From Euryarchaeota archaeon UBA550 (GTDB taxonomy: Archaea > Thermoplasmatota > Poseidoniia > Poseidoniales > Poseidoniaceae): 5,973 nucleotides of DNA. A program made the translations under genes and the position numbers. Shown one piece after another: positions 1-5,973 of this stretch (position 1 is the stretch's first letter; every line of letters starts with the position of its first letter). The notes beneath the pieces were generated by a model. That model was not told the origin of the DNA. It saw nothing but the letters and a program-made list of their open reading frames with translations, and searched no databases. The stretch lies in NCBI GenBank assembly GCA_002506705.1, contig DAYA01000081.1, forward strand, positions 1 through 5,973, in the 5' to 3' direction.

Positions 1-218
1 AGGCCCACGTAGGTCGAAGGAATTCCTAGAACCGATTCGCTGAAACAAAATCCTTCATCGCACTTGTCAGAAAATCTCCAACTTACGTAATCCCACAAAA
101 GCAGAGTCAAAGTTGAGCCAAGTAAACCCAGGGAAATGATTGATTGAGATTGCTGCATTCGCCAATATTGGCGCATAACCCATTTCTTGACAGGATTGAT
201 GCCTGAACTCGTCATCAT
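1..218 (-). CDS. Membrane protein, N-terminal fragment running off the left edge
   Basis: An open frame reads leftwards on the minus strand from ATG at 218 to the window edge, giving 72 codons plus two bases with no stop. The first residues (MMTSSGINPVKKWVMRQYWR) are basic and are followed by one hydrophobic segment at about residues 24-42 (SQSIISLGLLGSTLTLLLW). After it come a short polar stretch with two cysteines (Cys53 and Cys58, C-x4-C) and a further mildly hydrophobic part. The positive charges before the helix suggest a cytoplasmic N-terminus, so the cysteines would lie outside the membrane. I chose ATG 218 because a TATA-like element at 241-250 is centred about 28 bases upstream, which fits a leaderless mRNA. 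ATG 215 and GTG 227 are in-frame alternatives. I do not recognise the family and infer no function. The gene is divergent from the lipoprotein gene. Confidence 0.68.
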   Translation of the reverse strand, partial: MMTSSGINPVKKWVMRQYWRMQQSQSIISLGLLGSTLTLLLWDYVSWRFSDKCDEGFCFSESVLGIPSTYVG

Positions 219-240
219 CCTGTGCACGACCACTGCTCAT

Positions 241-250
241 TCATATTATC
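241..250 (-). promoter_or_regulatory. TATA-like promoter element for the leftward gene
   Basis: Read on the minus strand this is GATAATATGA, an AT-rich box in an otherwise mixed intergenic stretch. Its centre (about 246) lies 28 bases before the ATG at 218. Archaeal TATA boxes sit about 25-30 bases before the transcription start, so transcription would begin at or next to the start codon. No Shine-Dalgarno sequence is visible before the ATG, which agrees with a leaderless message. The assignment rests on composition and spacing only. Confidence 0.45.
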
Positions 251-281
251 ATGGGTAATTTGTCGATACATCCTACCATTG

Positions 282-292
282 TTAAATTATAT
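282..292 (+). promoter_or_regulatory. TATA box for the lipoprotein gene and probable operon
   Basis: TTAAATTATAT closely resembles the archaeal TATA box. Its centre (about 287) is 26 bases before the ATG at 313, so the predicted transcript starts at that ATG or within a few bases of it, with no leader. There is no clear purine-rich BRE just upstream. It is the strongest promoter-like sequence I see in the window and probably drives the downstream plus-strand genes, since no comparable element precedes them. The box is nearly symmetrical and could also be read leftwards, but no suitable leftward start lies at the right distance. Confidence 0.6.
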
Positions 293-312
293 CAGTAGGG
301 CCAGCGTTGTTT

Positions 313-2583
313 ATGGGAAGTCGTATGAAAAGTCCAGCACTTGCTGTTTTTCTAGTTGCATTAATGGCGACATCCGGATGTATCGGCTTAGCCGATGACG
401 GTAAAGATGAATACGAATTGGTTGAAATCGACCTTGGCGATATCACAAAGAGGTCGATCGGATCTCCTGACTTGGAAATCTATTCCGATTGCTTAGAATT
501 GGAGACTGCACTCAAAATCAGCATAGAAGAGGAAGCAAGAACCAGCCTACTACAAGCTGTCGAAGAGCAGTACTACTGGGGCGGGGGAATTTGGATGGAA
601 GATTCAGCAGAGATGGCGATGGATGATGGCGCTTCTGCAACATCATCACCTCCGCCAACGGCTAGAAAGGAAGGCACTGATTATTCAGGTACAAATAATC
701 AGGAACAGGGAGTAGATGAAGCCGATTTCGTAAAGACAAACGGTTACAATATATTCTTCGTAGACGACGGGGTATTGCACATAATGGATGTTCCAGAATT
801 TGGTGAAATCGAGCATGCATCGACTACCGAGGTACAAGGAAGCCCAGTTGCAATGATGCTAAACAACGACAGTCTCGTCGTCGTATCCTCAGTATCGAGT
901 TGGAATATTGCAGATAGTGATCCACTACAAGATGCAATGGGTTGGAGTGGAGACTGGTACGGTTGGAGGACTAACTCGCTGACCAAGTTCACCGTGTACG
1001 ACGTATCTGATTCTTCGAATCCAGAAGTTGACCGAGAGTTATACATCGAAGGCTACTACATGACTGCGAGAGAAGTTGCAGGCACAGTTAGAGCCGTTAC
1101 ACATTCGTGGATGAATATTCCAGATTTGCGAACTTGGTTAACCTACCCAGACAACTACTGGAGTGCAGATTATTCTGAAGAAGAGCGCAGAAACATGCGA
1201 GAGGCTGCAGCACAAGATGCGATGGAGCACAACTCAGAATTAATGCAAGAATTGACTCTAGAAGATTTGCTTCCTCAAGTACACGAGAGAATTGGAGAGG
1301 ATATCATCACACACCACATGAGCGGTGAAGACTGCTCAGATTTCGCTGCACCCCAAGAATCGATGAATAGCGGATACACCAGCATTTTCACAATTGACTT
1401 AATCTCTGAAGATTTAGAATTTGAAGCAGACCACATTGTTGGAAATTGGCCGCTAGTTTATGCTTCGCAGGATACCCTGATCATCACAGAAAATGCTTGG
1501 GACACTTGGTGGTTTTGGGGTAATGACGACATGATGGAATCCACTAACATCCACGTTTTTGACATTAGCGAAGCCGGCGAAACAGTGTACTCCGGTTCAG
1601 GAAGAGTCGATGGAACAATTCTAGACCAATTCTCAATTTCTGAATACGAGGGAATAGTCAGAGTTGCTACAACTACCGGTCAATGGGGCCGTTGGTGGAT
1701 GTCCAATCCAGAGCCTATGGAAAATCACGTAATCACCCTCGCACTAGCATTGGACGTAGAGTCTGGAAAAACCAGCCTTTTGGAGATGGGAAGAATCGAT
1801 GGAATCGCTTACAATGAAACCATTTGGTCTGCTAGGTTTGTTGGTGATAGAGCGTATATCGTTACCTTCGAAAACATCGACCCACTTTGGACAATAGACC
1901 TCTCTAATCCAACTTCTCCAACAATAATGGGGGAACTGAAAGTGCCTGGAGTATCGACATACATCCATCCGCTATCAGATGATGCAATTTTATCGATAGG
2001 ACTCGGGCCCGCTGATGAAGAAACAGGACTCGGTCTTGATTGGAGTAATACCCGACTTTCTCTATTCGATGTCTCAAACTTTTCAGACCCAACAGAGACC
2101 CAAACCCTTTCCATTGCTCCTGTTGAAAACCCAGACGATGAGGGCTGGTCTTGGGCATGGTCTGAAGCAACTTGGGAACACAAAGCATTCCAATATTGGG
2201 AACCAAAGGGCATGCTTGCAGTTCCAATGAATACTTATCGCTATGATTACCACTACGACGAGGATGGCCACTACCACTACGATTACCAGTGGGTCAGTAA
2301 ATTGGTAATTGTAAACATCTCCGAGGATGAAATGCAAATTCATGGAGAAGTCAACCACTCTAAATTCTATGAAACCGAGGATAACTATTGGTGGAGTTCC
2401 TACAATATACGAAGGTCGATTTTCATGGGCGATTACATCTACGCAATCTCCCATGCTGGCGTTACAGTAACACATCTTGATTCACTGGAAGAAGTAGACA
2501 GCGTTCAGTTGGTCACAGTCGAGCCAACTGAGCCAAAAACTGTAAGCGAAGAAGTTGAAGCAGAGGATTCCTCTGAAGAGTGA
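313..2583 (+). CDS. Secreted beta-propeller lipoprotein (COG4880/PF09826 type)
   Basis: The 756-residue product is predicted to be exported and anchored outside the cell by lipid. The N-terminus has a basic start, a hydrophobic core and a lipobox-like ATSGC with the acceptor Cys23. A Ser/Pro linker follows, then the family hallmark YSGTNNQEQGVDEADFVKTN near residue 122. Propeller-blade strands recur as YDVS (229-232), FDIS (416-419), IDLS-NP (528-533) and FDVS (585-588). A helical insertion with conserved-looking Cys341 and a late EHKAF motif also fit the family, as does the final GDYIYAISHAGV-like strand, so the domain looks complete. Cys60 and Cys341 are the only other cysteines and may form a disulfide (inference). 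Residues 642-660 are rich in His, Tyr and Asp, and the tail is acidic. The ATG at 313 fits the TATA spacing. ATG 325, preceded by GGAAG, is a good alternative that still keeps the signal peptide; TTG 307 is unlikely. The ligand or substrate is unknown; the family has no well-defined biochemical role. Confidence 0.9.
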   Translation: MGSRMKSPALAVFLVALMATSGCIGLADDGKDEYELVEIDLGDITKRSIGSPDLEIYSDCLELETALKISIEEEARTSLLQAVEEQYYWGGGIWMEDSAEMAMDDGASATSSPPPTARKEGTDYSGTNNQEQGVDEADFVKTNGYNIFFVDDGVLHIMDVPEFGEIEHASTTEVQGSPVAMMLNNDSLVVVSSVSSWNIADSDPLQDAMGWSGDWYGWRTNSLTKFTVYDVSDSSNPEVDRELYIEGYYMTAREVAGTVRAVTHSWMNIPDLRTWLTYPDNYWSADYSEEERRNMREAAAQDAMEHNSELMQELTLEDLLPQVHERIGEDIITHHMSGEDCSDFAAPQESMNSGYTSIFTIDLISEDLEFEADHIVGNWPLVYASQDTLIITENAWDTWWFWGNDDMMESTNIHVFDISEAGETVYSGSGRVDGTILDQFSISEYEGIVRVATTTGQWGRWWMSNPEPMENHVITLALALDVESGKTSLLEMGRIDGIAYNETIWSARFVGDRAYIVTFENIDPLWTIDLSNPTSPTIMGELKVPGVSTYIHPLSDDAILSIGLGPADEETGLGLDWSNTRLSLFDVSNFSDPTETQTLSIAPVENPDDEGWSWAWSEATWEHKAFQYWEPKGMLAVPMNTYRYDYHYDEDGHYHYDYQWVSKLVIVNISEDEMQIHGEVNHSKFYETEDNYWWSSYNIRRSIFMGDYIYAISHAGVTVTHLDSLEEVDSVQLVTVEPTEPKTVSEEVEAEDSSEE

Positions 2584-2587
2584 AATT

Positions 2588-2593
2588 AGGGGT
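2588..2593 (+). promoter_or_regulatory. Shine-Dalgarno-like site before the oxidoreductase
   Basis: AGGGGT ends seven bases before ATG 2601, a usual distance for a ribosome binding site, and partly matches the archaeal GGAGGTGA consensus. It supports starting at 2601 rather than at GTG 2580, which overlaps the stop of the previous gene. It is the only reasonable Shine-Dalgarno-like site I see before an internal gene of this cluster. Confidence 0.4.
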
Positions 2594-2600
2594 TTTTCTC

Positions 2601-3524
2601 ATGCTCAAGGTCGCTCTGCTCGGATGTGGCCGCTGGGGAAAGAATCATCTCAAAGTTCTTGTAAATCTAAGAGACAAAGGGCTTGTGGACCACATTACCG
2701 TGGTTGATATTTCAAAGCAAGCTAGAGATTTAGCGACATTAGCCGATGAAACAAGATCATCAATGGATGGCGTAGAAGCAGACTTTGTTGTGGTTGCAAC
2801 CCCATCAGATTTACACTCGGAACAATCTCAAAAATTGATTTCAAACGGTTACCACGTTCTTGTTGAAAAGCCGTTAGGTTGTTGCGAATCTGAGGCTGCG
2901 CAAGTAATTGCATCTGCTCGTGAAAATGGGAGAATTCTCGGTGTCGGATTACTGCTACGCTTCCATCCAGCGGTGGCTCTAGCAAACCAGATGATCAATA
3001 ATGGAGAATTAGGCAGGTTACAGTCCTTGAGATTCGTGAGAAGGACAGAGCGTTCCGCTCCAGAAAATGGGAACGTGATTGAATCACTTGGAGTTCATGC
3101 AATTGATTTGATGTGTCACTTGATGAGCGAATCCGAGCCTAGCGCCGTAAACACAGAGGGCGATGAAATTGAAGCGAGAGTAGCATTGGAATTCCCACAT
3201 GGGATTGAAGCACTAATTGACGTAGCCTGGAATGCGAGCAAGGAGCGCCGGTCGGTTACAATTGTAGGCTCGAGTGCTACATTGAGATTTGATTTGGATA
3301 TACACGACAAGGCTGTGGTCATTTCCGACGGGATTGAAACAGAGGTAGATTGTGCAACAAACATCTCACCACTAGAAGCAGAATTATTGCACATGATTTC
3401 CAATATTGACAATTTTAATTCAGGTAAAACATGGACGCCAGTACCCGATTATGGATCTGCACTAAGAGGGGTAAGGTGGACTGAAAGAGCGATGCAGAAA
3501 TTATCAATTTCACGGCCACATTGA
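2601..3524 (+). CDS. Gfo/Idh/MocA-family NAD(P)-dependent oxidoreductase
   Basis: The 307-residue protein has an N-terminal Rossmann fold beginning MLKVALLGCGRWGKNH, with the dinucleotide-binding GxGxxG at residues 8-13. Other family landmarks are ATPSDLH (66-72), EKPL with the likely catalytic Lys90, LLRFHPA (118-124), and H166-x-x-D169 in GVHAIDLMCHL, the usual catalytic His region. The C-terminal alpha/beta domain carries the substrate site. The family oxidises or reduces sugars, inositols and nucleotide sugars in the cytoplasm; the substrate here cannot be read from the sequence. The G-x-WG-x-N form of the cofactor loop resembles nucleotide-sugar 3-dehydrogenases of the WlbA type, but that is only a hint. 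It is slightly shorter than most members (often 330-390 residues). I chose ATG 2601 because the Rossmann strand starts at once and an AGGGGT site precedes it. GTG 2580 would add seven residues. It lies 17 bases after the lipoprotein gene, suggesting co-transcription. Confidence 0.93.
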   Translation: MLKVALLGCGRWGKNHLKVLVNLRDKGLVDHITVVDISKQARDLATLADETRSSMDGVEADFVVVATPSDLHSEQSQKLISNGYHVLVEKPLGCCESEAAQVIASARENGRILGVGLLLRFHPAVALANQMINNGELGRLQSLRFVRRTERSAPENGNVIESLGVHAIDLMCHLMSESEPSAVNTEGDEIEARVALEFPHGIEALIDVAWNASKERRSVTIVGSSATLRFDLDIHDKAVVISDGIETEVDCATNISPLEAELLHMISNIDNFNSGKTWTPVPDYGSALRGVRWTERAMQKLSISRPH

Positions 3525-3550
3525 AGAATCCAATCCGTCTCGCCCACATC

Positions 3551-4042
3551 ATGGCCGGCGCAGCATCACCCGAAGATTCCGAACCGCTATTCGTTCTAGA
3601 GCCTCTGCCAGAGCTTTCGGGCGTTATCGATTCTTTTGCATCTTCGAACCCTCTTTTCTTGATTGTAGGCTTTGCTTCAGCGTTGTTCTTGCTGACAAGA
3701 TTTGATGACCCAATCAAAAAATTATGGACCACATCAATTGGTGGGGTTCTGTTCAATTACTACGTCACAGATTCTATGTTCTACGCTATGATTTTCACAA
3801 GCGTGTACATCCTAGGTTTCGTGCTAGTTTGGTCAGCAATTCGATGGGATGAACTGAAGTTAACTCTTGGTATGGATAGAGCAAGAATTCTGTCCATCGT
3901 ATCCTTCATTGTCTGTACTTGGATTCTGGTTGTCTTAGGAACAGCCATCGGTATGCCTGTCGGACCCGGAATCGTCATTTGCGCACTAACCACTGGATAC
4001 TTGTGGTGGACTTACTATTCACTAGAGCCCGCTAGAGTTTGA
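3551..4042 (+). CDS. Four-helix integral membrane protein of unknown function
   Basis: The 163-residue product begins with an acidic, Pro-containing stretch of about 33 residues (MAGAASPEDSEPLF...). Four hydrophobic segments follow at about 34-49, 76-97, 111-132 and 138-157. A moderately hydrophobic stretch at 57-72 (KLWTTSIGGVLF region) might be a fifth. The loop between helices two and three is charged (RWDELKLTLGMDRAR). I recognise no catalytic motif or named family. The start is uncertain. TTG 3521 would overlap the previous stop by four bases (TTGA) and add ten residues (MKNPIRLAHI), favouring translational coupling. ATG 3551 is the stronger codon but has no Shine-Dalgarno sequence either. 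The reading frame, hydrophobic pattern and position between two clear genes make it a real gene. It lies directly upstream of the ATPase gene, where a fused PIN domain would normally be encoded, but it shows no PIN-like acidic residues in a soluble fold. Confidence 0.75.
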   Translation: MAGAASPEDSEPLFVLEPLPELSGVIDSFASSNPLFLIVGFASALFLLTRFDDPIKKLWTTSIGGVLFNYYVTDSMFYAMIFTSVYILGFVLVWSAIRWDELKLTLGMDRARILSIVSFIVCTWILVVLGTAIGMPVGPGIVICALTTGYLWWTYYSLEPARV

Positions 4043-4066
4043 TAGCGAAGGGTCAAGGACTTCGCA

Positions 4067-4080
4067 CGCACACCTGTGCG
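4067..4080. repeat. Inverted repeat touching the ATPase start codon
   Basis: CGCACA and TGTGCG form a perfect six-base inverted repeat around two bases (CC). The right arm ends one base before ATG 4082 and contains the alternative GTG start at 4076. A two-base loop is too tight for RNA, but a shortened CGC/GCG stem is possible; as DNA it could be an operator. The role is unproven and chance cannot be excluded. Confidence 0.3.
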
Positions 4081-4081
4081 C

Positions 4082-5431
4082 ATGGCGACCTTCTCTAGTC
4101 ATCCAGATCTTCCCGAGATTCTTGAGAACTTGTTAGAAGATGACGTTCACACTTTGTTCTTGAAGGCAGACTGCCCTCCCAGAACAAAGGCTGGAGGAAT
4201 AGGCAATCTCAGACTTGCAGATGTGGAAGGGGCTGACGATGGCGGTTGGGACACATTGCGCCTGGAATCCCTCCAAGAAGAGATTCTAACACTGGTTGAT
4301 GAAAATCGTGATCGTTCAGATTGTTTTCTTGAAATCGACCGCAAGGGATGCCAGGTCGTTCAACTGGGTGATTTGAGAATTTCTTGTGCATGGCCTCCCT
4401 TTGCAGATGCAAGAGAGATAACGATTGTACGCCCCGTGGCAAAACTATCCTTAGGCGATTATGAGATAGATCCAAAGTTAATTTCAAGATTATCTGACCA
4501 TCACAGAGGAGTCTTCATTTGCGGCCGCCCGGGTTCAGGAAAAACAACGCTTGCCCAAGCAATTGCCGAGTATCTGGATGAAGACGTTGGCGCTATGGTC
4601 AAAACCATGGAGGCGCCAAGAGATTTGCAACTTGCAAACAGAATCACTCAGTATGCTCCATTGGAAGGAGATTTGGAGAAAACTGCGGAGATAATCTTCC
4701 TAGTCCGCCCCGACTTCGTGATTTTTGATGAGGTTAGAAGGGCTAGGGATTTCGAAATATTCGCGGACGTTAGGCTTGCTGGAGTCGGCCTACTCGGAGT
4801 GACGCACGCAAATTCTGCACTGGAGGCAATTCAGAGACTAATCGGTAAGGTGGAATTGGGTCTAGTTAGCCAGGTATTAGACACAATTCTCCACGTAGAG
4901 GCTGGGCAAATCCAGCAAGTTTTGGAACTCAGGATGACGGTAAAGCCGCCTAGTGGCATGCAGGAAGAACTTGCCCGGCCGGTTATCGAAGTGGTCGAAT
5001 TCCCTAGTGGGAAAATCACACACGAAATGTTCGCATTTGGTTCTGAAATAGCCGTCGTTCCAGTAGATGGAACAAGGTCTGGAAATGGAATTTCCCCAAT
5101 GGCAGCCCTTGCCAGAGACCAACTAATCAAGAAGATTAGAGATTGGGTTGGCGTTTCTTGCGGTGTCAAGATAACCGGTTCTAATTCTGCTGAAATTTAC
5201 GCCCCGAAAGGTGTAGTTGCAACCCTTATTGGGAAGGGAGGGGAAAACATCCGAGACTTACAAGATGAATTAGGCGGAATGAAACTTTCAGTATCCTCCT
5301 TTGCAGAAATGCCTGACGACGTCCACGTTCCTGTTGAAGACCACTACGAGACACTTGAGCGTAGAGCACGTGAATCCAAAGCTTGGGAGTACTCAAAGCG
5401 AGGAAGGAAATCTAAGAAACGCCGACGATGA
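4082..5431 (+). CDS. PilT-like ATPase with KH domain, lacking the N-terminal PIN domain
   Basis: The 449-residue protein matches the archaeal PINc/VapC-family ATPase (COG1855-like) from its ATPase region onward. An N-terminal ATPase subdomain ends in the stretch FLEIDRKGCQVVQLGDLRIS and ITIVRPVAKLSL. Walker A is GRPGSGKTT (148-156, with Lys154), followed by KTMEAPRDLQ (from 174) and a Walker-B-like segment FVIFDEVRR (212-220, Glu217). Next come a conserved LAGVG-x-x-GVTHA with His242, and RPVIEVVEF. A KH RNA-binding domain has its GKGG loop at 384-387. The tail is strongly basic (KRGRKSKKRRR). Members typically have about 600 residues because a PIN nuclease precedes the ATPase; here it is absent. 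The likely role is an ATP-driven hexamer acting on RNA, by inference from the family. The start may be ATG 4082 or GTG 4076, differing by two residues. The gap to the previous gene is 39 bases with no promoter-like element. Confidence 0.92.
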   Translation: MATFSSHPDLPEILENLLEDDVHTLFLKADCPPRTKAGGIGNLRLADVEGADDGGWDTLRLESLQEEILTLVDENRDRSDCFLEIDRKGCQVVQLGDLRISCAWPPFADAREITIVRPVAKLSLGDYEIDPKLISRLSDHHRGVFICGRPGSGKTTLAQAIAEYLDEDVGAMVKTMEAPRDLQLANRITQYAPLEGDLEKTAEIIFLVRPDFVIFDEVRRARDFEIFADVRLAGVGLLGVTHANSALEAIQRLIGKVELGLVSQVLDTILHVEAGQIQQVLELRMTVKPPSGMQEELARPVIEVVEFPSGKITHEMFAFGSEIAVVPVDGTRSGNGISPMAALARDQLIKKIRDWVGVSCGVKITGSNSAEIYAPKGVVATLIGKGGENIRDLQDELGGMKLSVSSFAEMPDDVHVPVEDHYETLERRARESKAWEYSKRGRKSKKRRR

Positions 5432-5475
5432 AAGTTCTCTTTCCGGCAATCTCTTGAATACACGACCCCTTTGAC

Positions 5476-5487
5476 CGGGCATGCCCG
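5476..5487. repeat. Perfect 12-base palindrome centred on a start codon
   Basis: CGGGCATGCCCG is its own reverse complement, and the ATG at 5481-5483 lies in the middle. In RNA it could fold as a four-pair GC stem (CGGG/CCCG) with the tetraloop CAUG presenting the start codon. In DNA it could be a dimeric regulator site. Neither role is shown; the coding sequence accounts for the right half. Confidence 0.35.
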
Positions 5488-5927
5488 CATCACTATTGCT
5501 GACCTTTTCAGCCAGCGTGATGACTATTTTTGCTGACTGGGCGGGTTGGCACTTTGTCTGGAGGCATGAGAATACTTCAACCGACCAAGAGCCTAACAAA
5601 CACAGCGCAGTTAGCATCTTTTTCTCATACTATCTTCCAATTATGCCGGCATTGGCAGTACTACTAGGGCCAGCAAAACTTGACGTTTACAATCAAGGAT
5701 TCGCAACCGTGTCTACAACTATTCTCTTTGCAGTTATGGCAATAGTGACAGGCGGAGTTGCAGCAAGCGCTTGGTCAGTAGGCCAAAGAGAGGCATCAGA
5801 AAAGGAATCACGAAAATTAATTGACGCAGAAAACTCACTCCCAGCGCATGCATTAGCACATCTAAAATGGACAACGCTAATGCTTGGTTTGTGCTCTGCC
5901 TTCTGGATTTTTTTGTTGATTAGGTAA
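5481..5927 (+). CDS. Small four-helix membrane protein of unknown function
   Basis: The 148-residue product has four hydrophobic segments at about 3-20, 44-63, 76-98 and 129-147. The last helix ends at the C-terminus (IFLLIR). Between helices one and two is a polar loop (HENTSTDQEPNKHS). Between three and four is a long charged loop of about 30 residues (GQREASEKESRKLIDAEN region), which may be helical. No metal-binding, catalytic or transporter signature is evident and I cannot assign a family. It begins 49 bases after the ATPase gene. A weak AT-containing element (TTGAATACA, about 5453-5461) lies about 25 bases before the ATG, so independent leaderless transcription is possible but poorly supported; co-transcription with the upstream genes is as likely. 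The ATG at 5481 is the first start in the frame and sits inside a GC palindrome. Confidence 0.75.
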   Translation: MPASLLLTFSASVMTIFADWAGWHFVWRHENTSTDQEPNKHSAVSIFFSYYLPIMPALAVLLGPAKLDVYNQGFATVSTTILFAVMAIVTGGVAASAWSVGQREASEKESRKLIDAENSLPAHALAHLKWTTLMLGLCSAFWIFLLIR

Positions 5928-5973
5928 AAGATGGATTGATGAAGGCGCAACATTCCCGCCTAATCATGGCACA

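Noticed and set aside
67..240. Second minus-strand open frame of 57 codons starting at ATG 240
   Set aside because: It overlaps the hydrophobic membrane-protein frame, its start abuts the TATA-like element so no transcript could begin far enough upstream, and its product has no coherent pattern.
744..2475. Several minus-strand open frames of 74 to 134 codons inside the lipoprotein gene, and a 71-codon plus-strand frame
   Set aside because: They are shadows of a well-supported family gene and carry no recognisable domains or start signals.
2593..2597. Five-T run between the lipoprotein and oxidoreductase genes as a terminator
   Set aside because: It is short, follows no stem, and lies between the ribosome binding site and the start codon of the next gene.
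2580..2600. GTG at 2580 as the start of the oxidoreductase, overlapping the previous stop
   Set aside because: The extra seven residues precede the canonical first strand of the Rossmann fold, while ATG 2601 has a Shine-Dalgarno-like sequence at a good distance.
5908..5914. Run of seven T that could act as an archaeal transcription terminator
   Set aside because: It lies before the stop codon of the last membrane protein gene, encodes part of its final helix, and termination there would cut the message short.
5939..5973. Possible next gene on the plus strand starting at ATG 5939 (MKAQHSRLIMA) or ATG 5966, or the C-terminus of a leftward gene ending near 5920
   Set aside because: Only about 35 bases are available, there is no ribosome site or promoter, and both strands stay open, so neither can be supported.
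1..5973. CRISPR arrays, tRNA or rRNA genes, insertion sequences, long direct repeats
   Set aside because: No regularly spaced repeats, no transposase-like product, no tRNA-like T-loop and acceptor pairing and no rRNA-like stretches were seen; coding sequence fills nearly all of the window.

Overview
The window looks like the chromosome of a planktonic archaeon. The clearest sign is the gene at 4082-5431, which matches the archaeal PilT-type ATPase plus KH-domain family (usually called PINc/VapC-family ATPase). Other signs are TATA-type elements placed for leaderless mRNAs, few Shine-Dalgarno sequences, and a secreted lipoprotein beta-propeller (COG4880/PF09826 type) with an acidic, Trp- and Tyr-rich composition. 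Marine Group II (Poseidoniales) is my best guess for the lineage; that is an inference from style and gene content, not from a marker gene.

Layout. At the left edge, a membrane protein gene on the minus strand (218 down to 1) runs off the window. A short intergenic stretch of about 94 bases (219-312) carries two divergent TATA-like elements. To the right, five plus-strand genes follow with short gaps and probably form one transcription unit: a beta-propeller lipoprotein (313-2583), a Gfo/Idh/MocA-family NAD(P)-dependent oxidoreductase (2601-3524), a four-helix membrane protein of unknown function (3551-4042), a PIN-less PilT-like ATPase with a KH domain (4082-5431), and a second small four-helix membrane protein (5481-5927). 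The gaps are 17, 26, 39 and 49 bases. The last 46 bases (5928-5973) hold no assignable gene.

How the genes fit together. The products do not form a recognised pathway. One is extracytoplasmic and lipid-anchored, three are integral membrane proteins (counting the left-edge fragment), one is a cytoplasmic dehydrogenase and one is a cytoplasmic nucleic-acid-binding ATPase. The most notable points are the ATPase that lacks the N-terminal PIN nuclease usually fused to it, the paired promoters that both predict leaderless starts, a His/Tyr/Asp-rich segment in the propeller protein, and GC-rich inverted repeats lying on two start codons. I saw no mobile elements, CRISPR arrays, rRNA or tRNA genes. 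No new multi-gene system can be claimed from this sequence alone.
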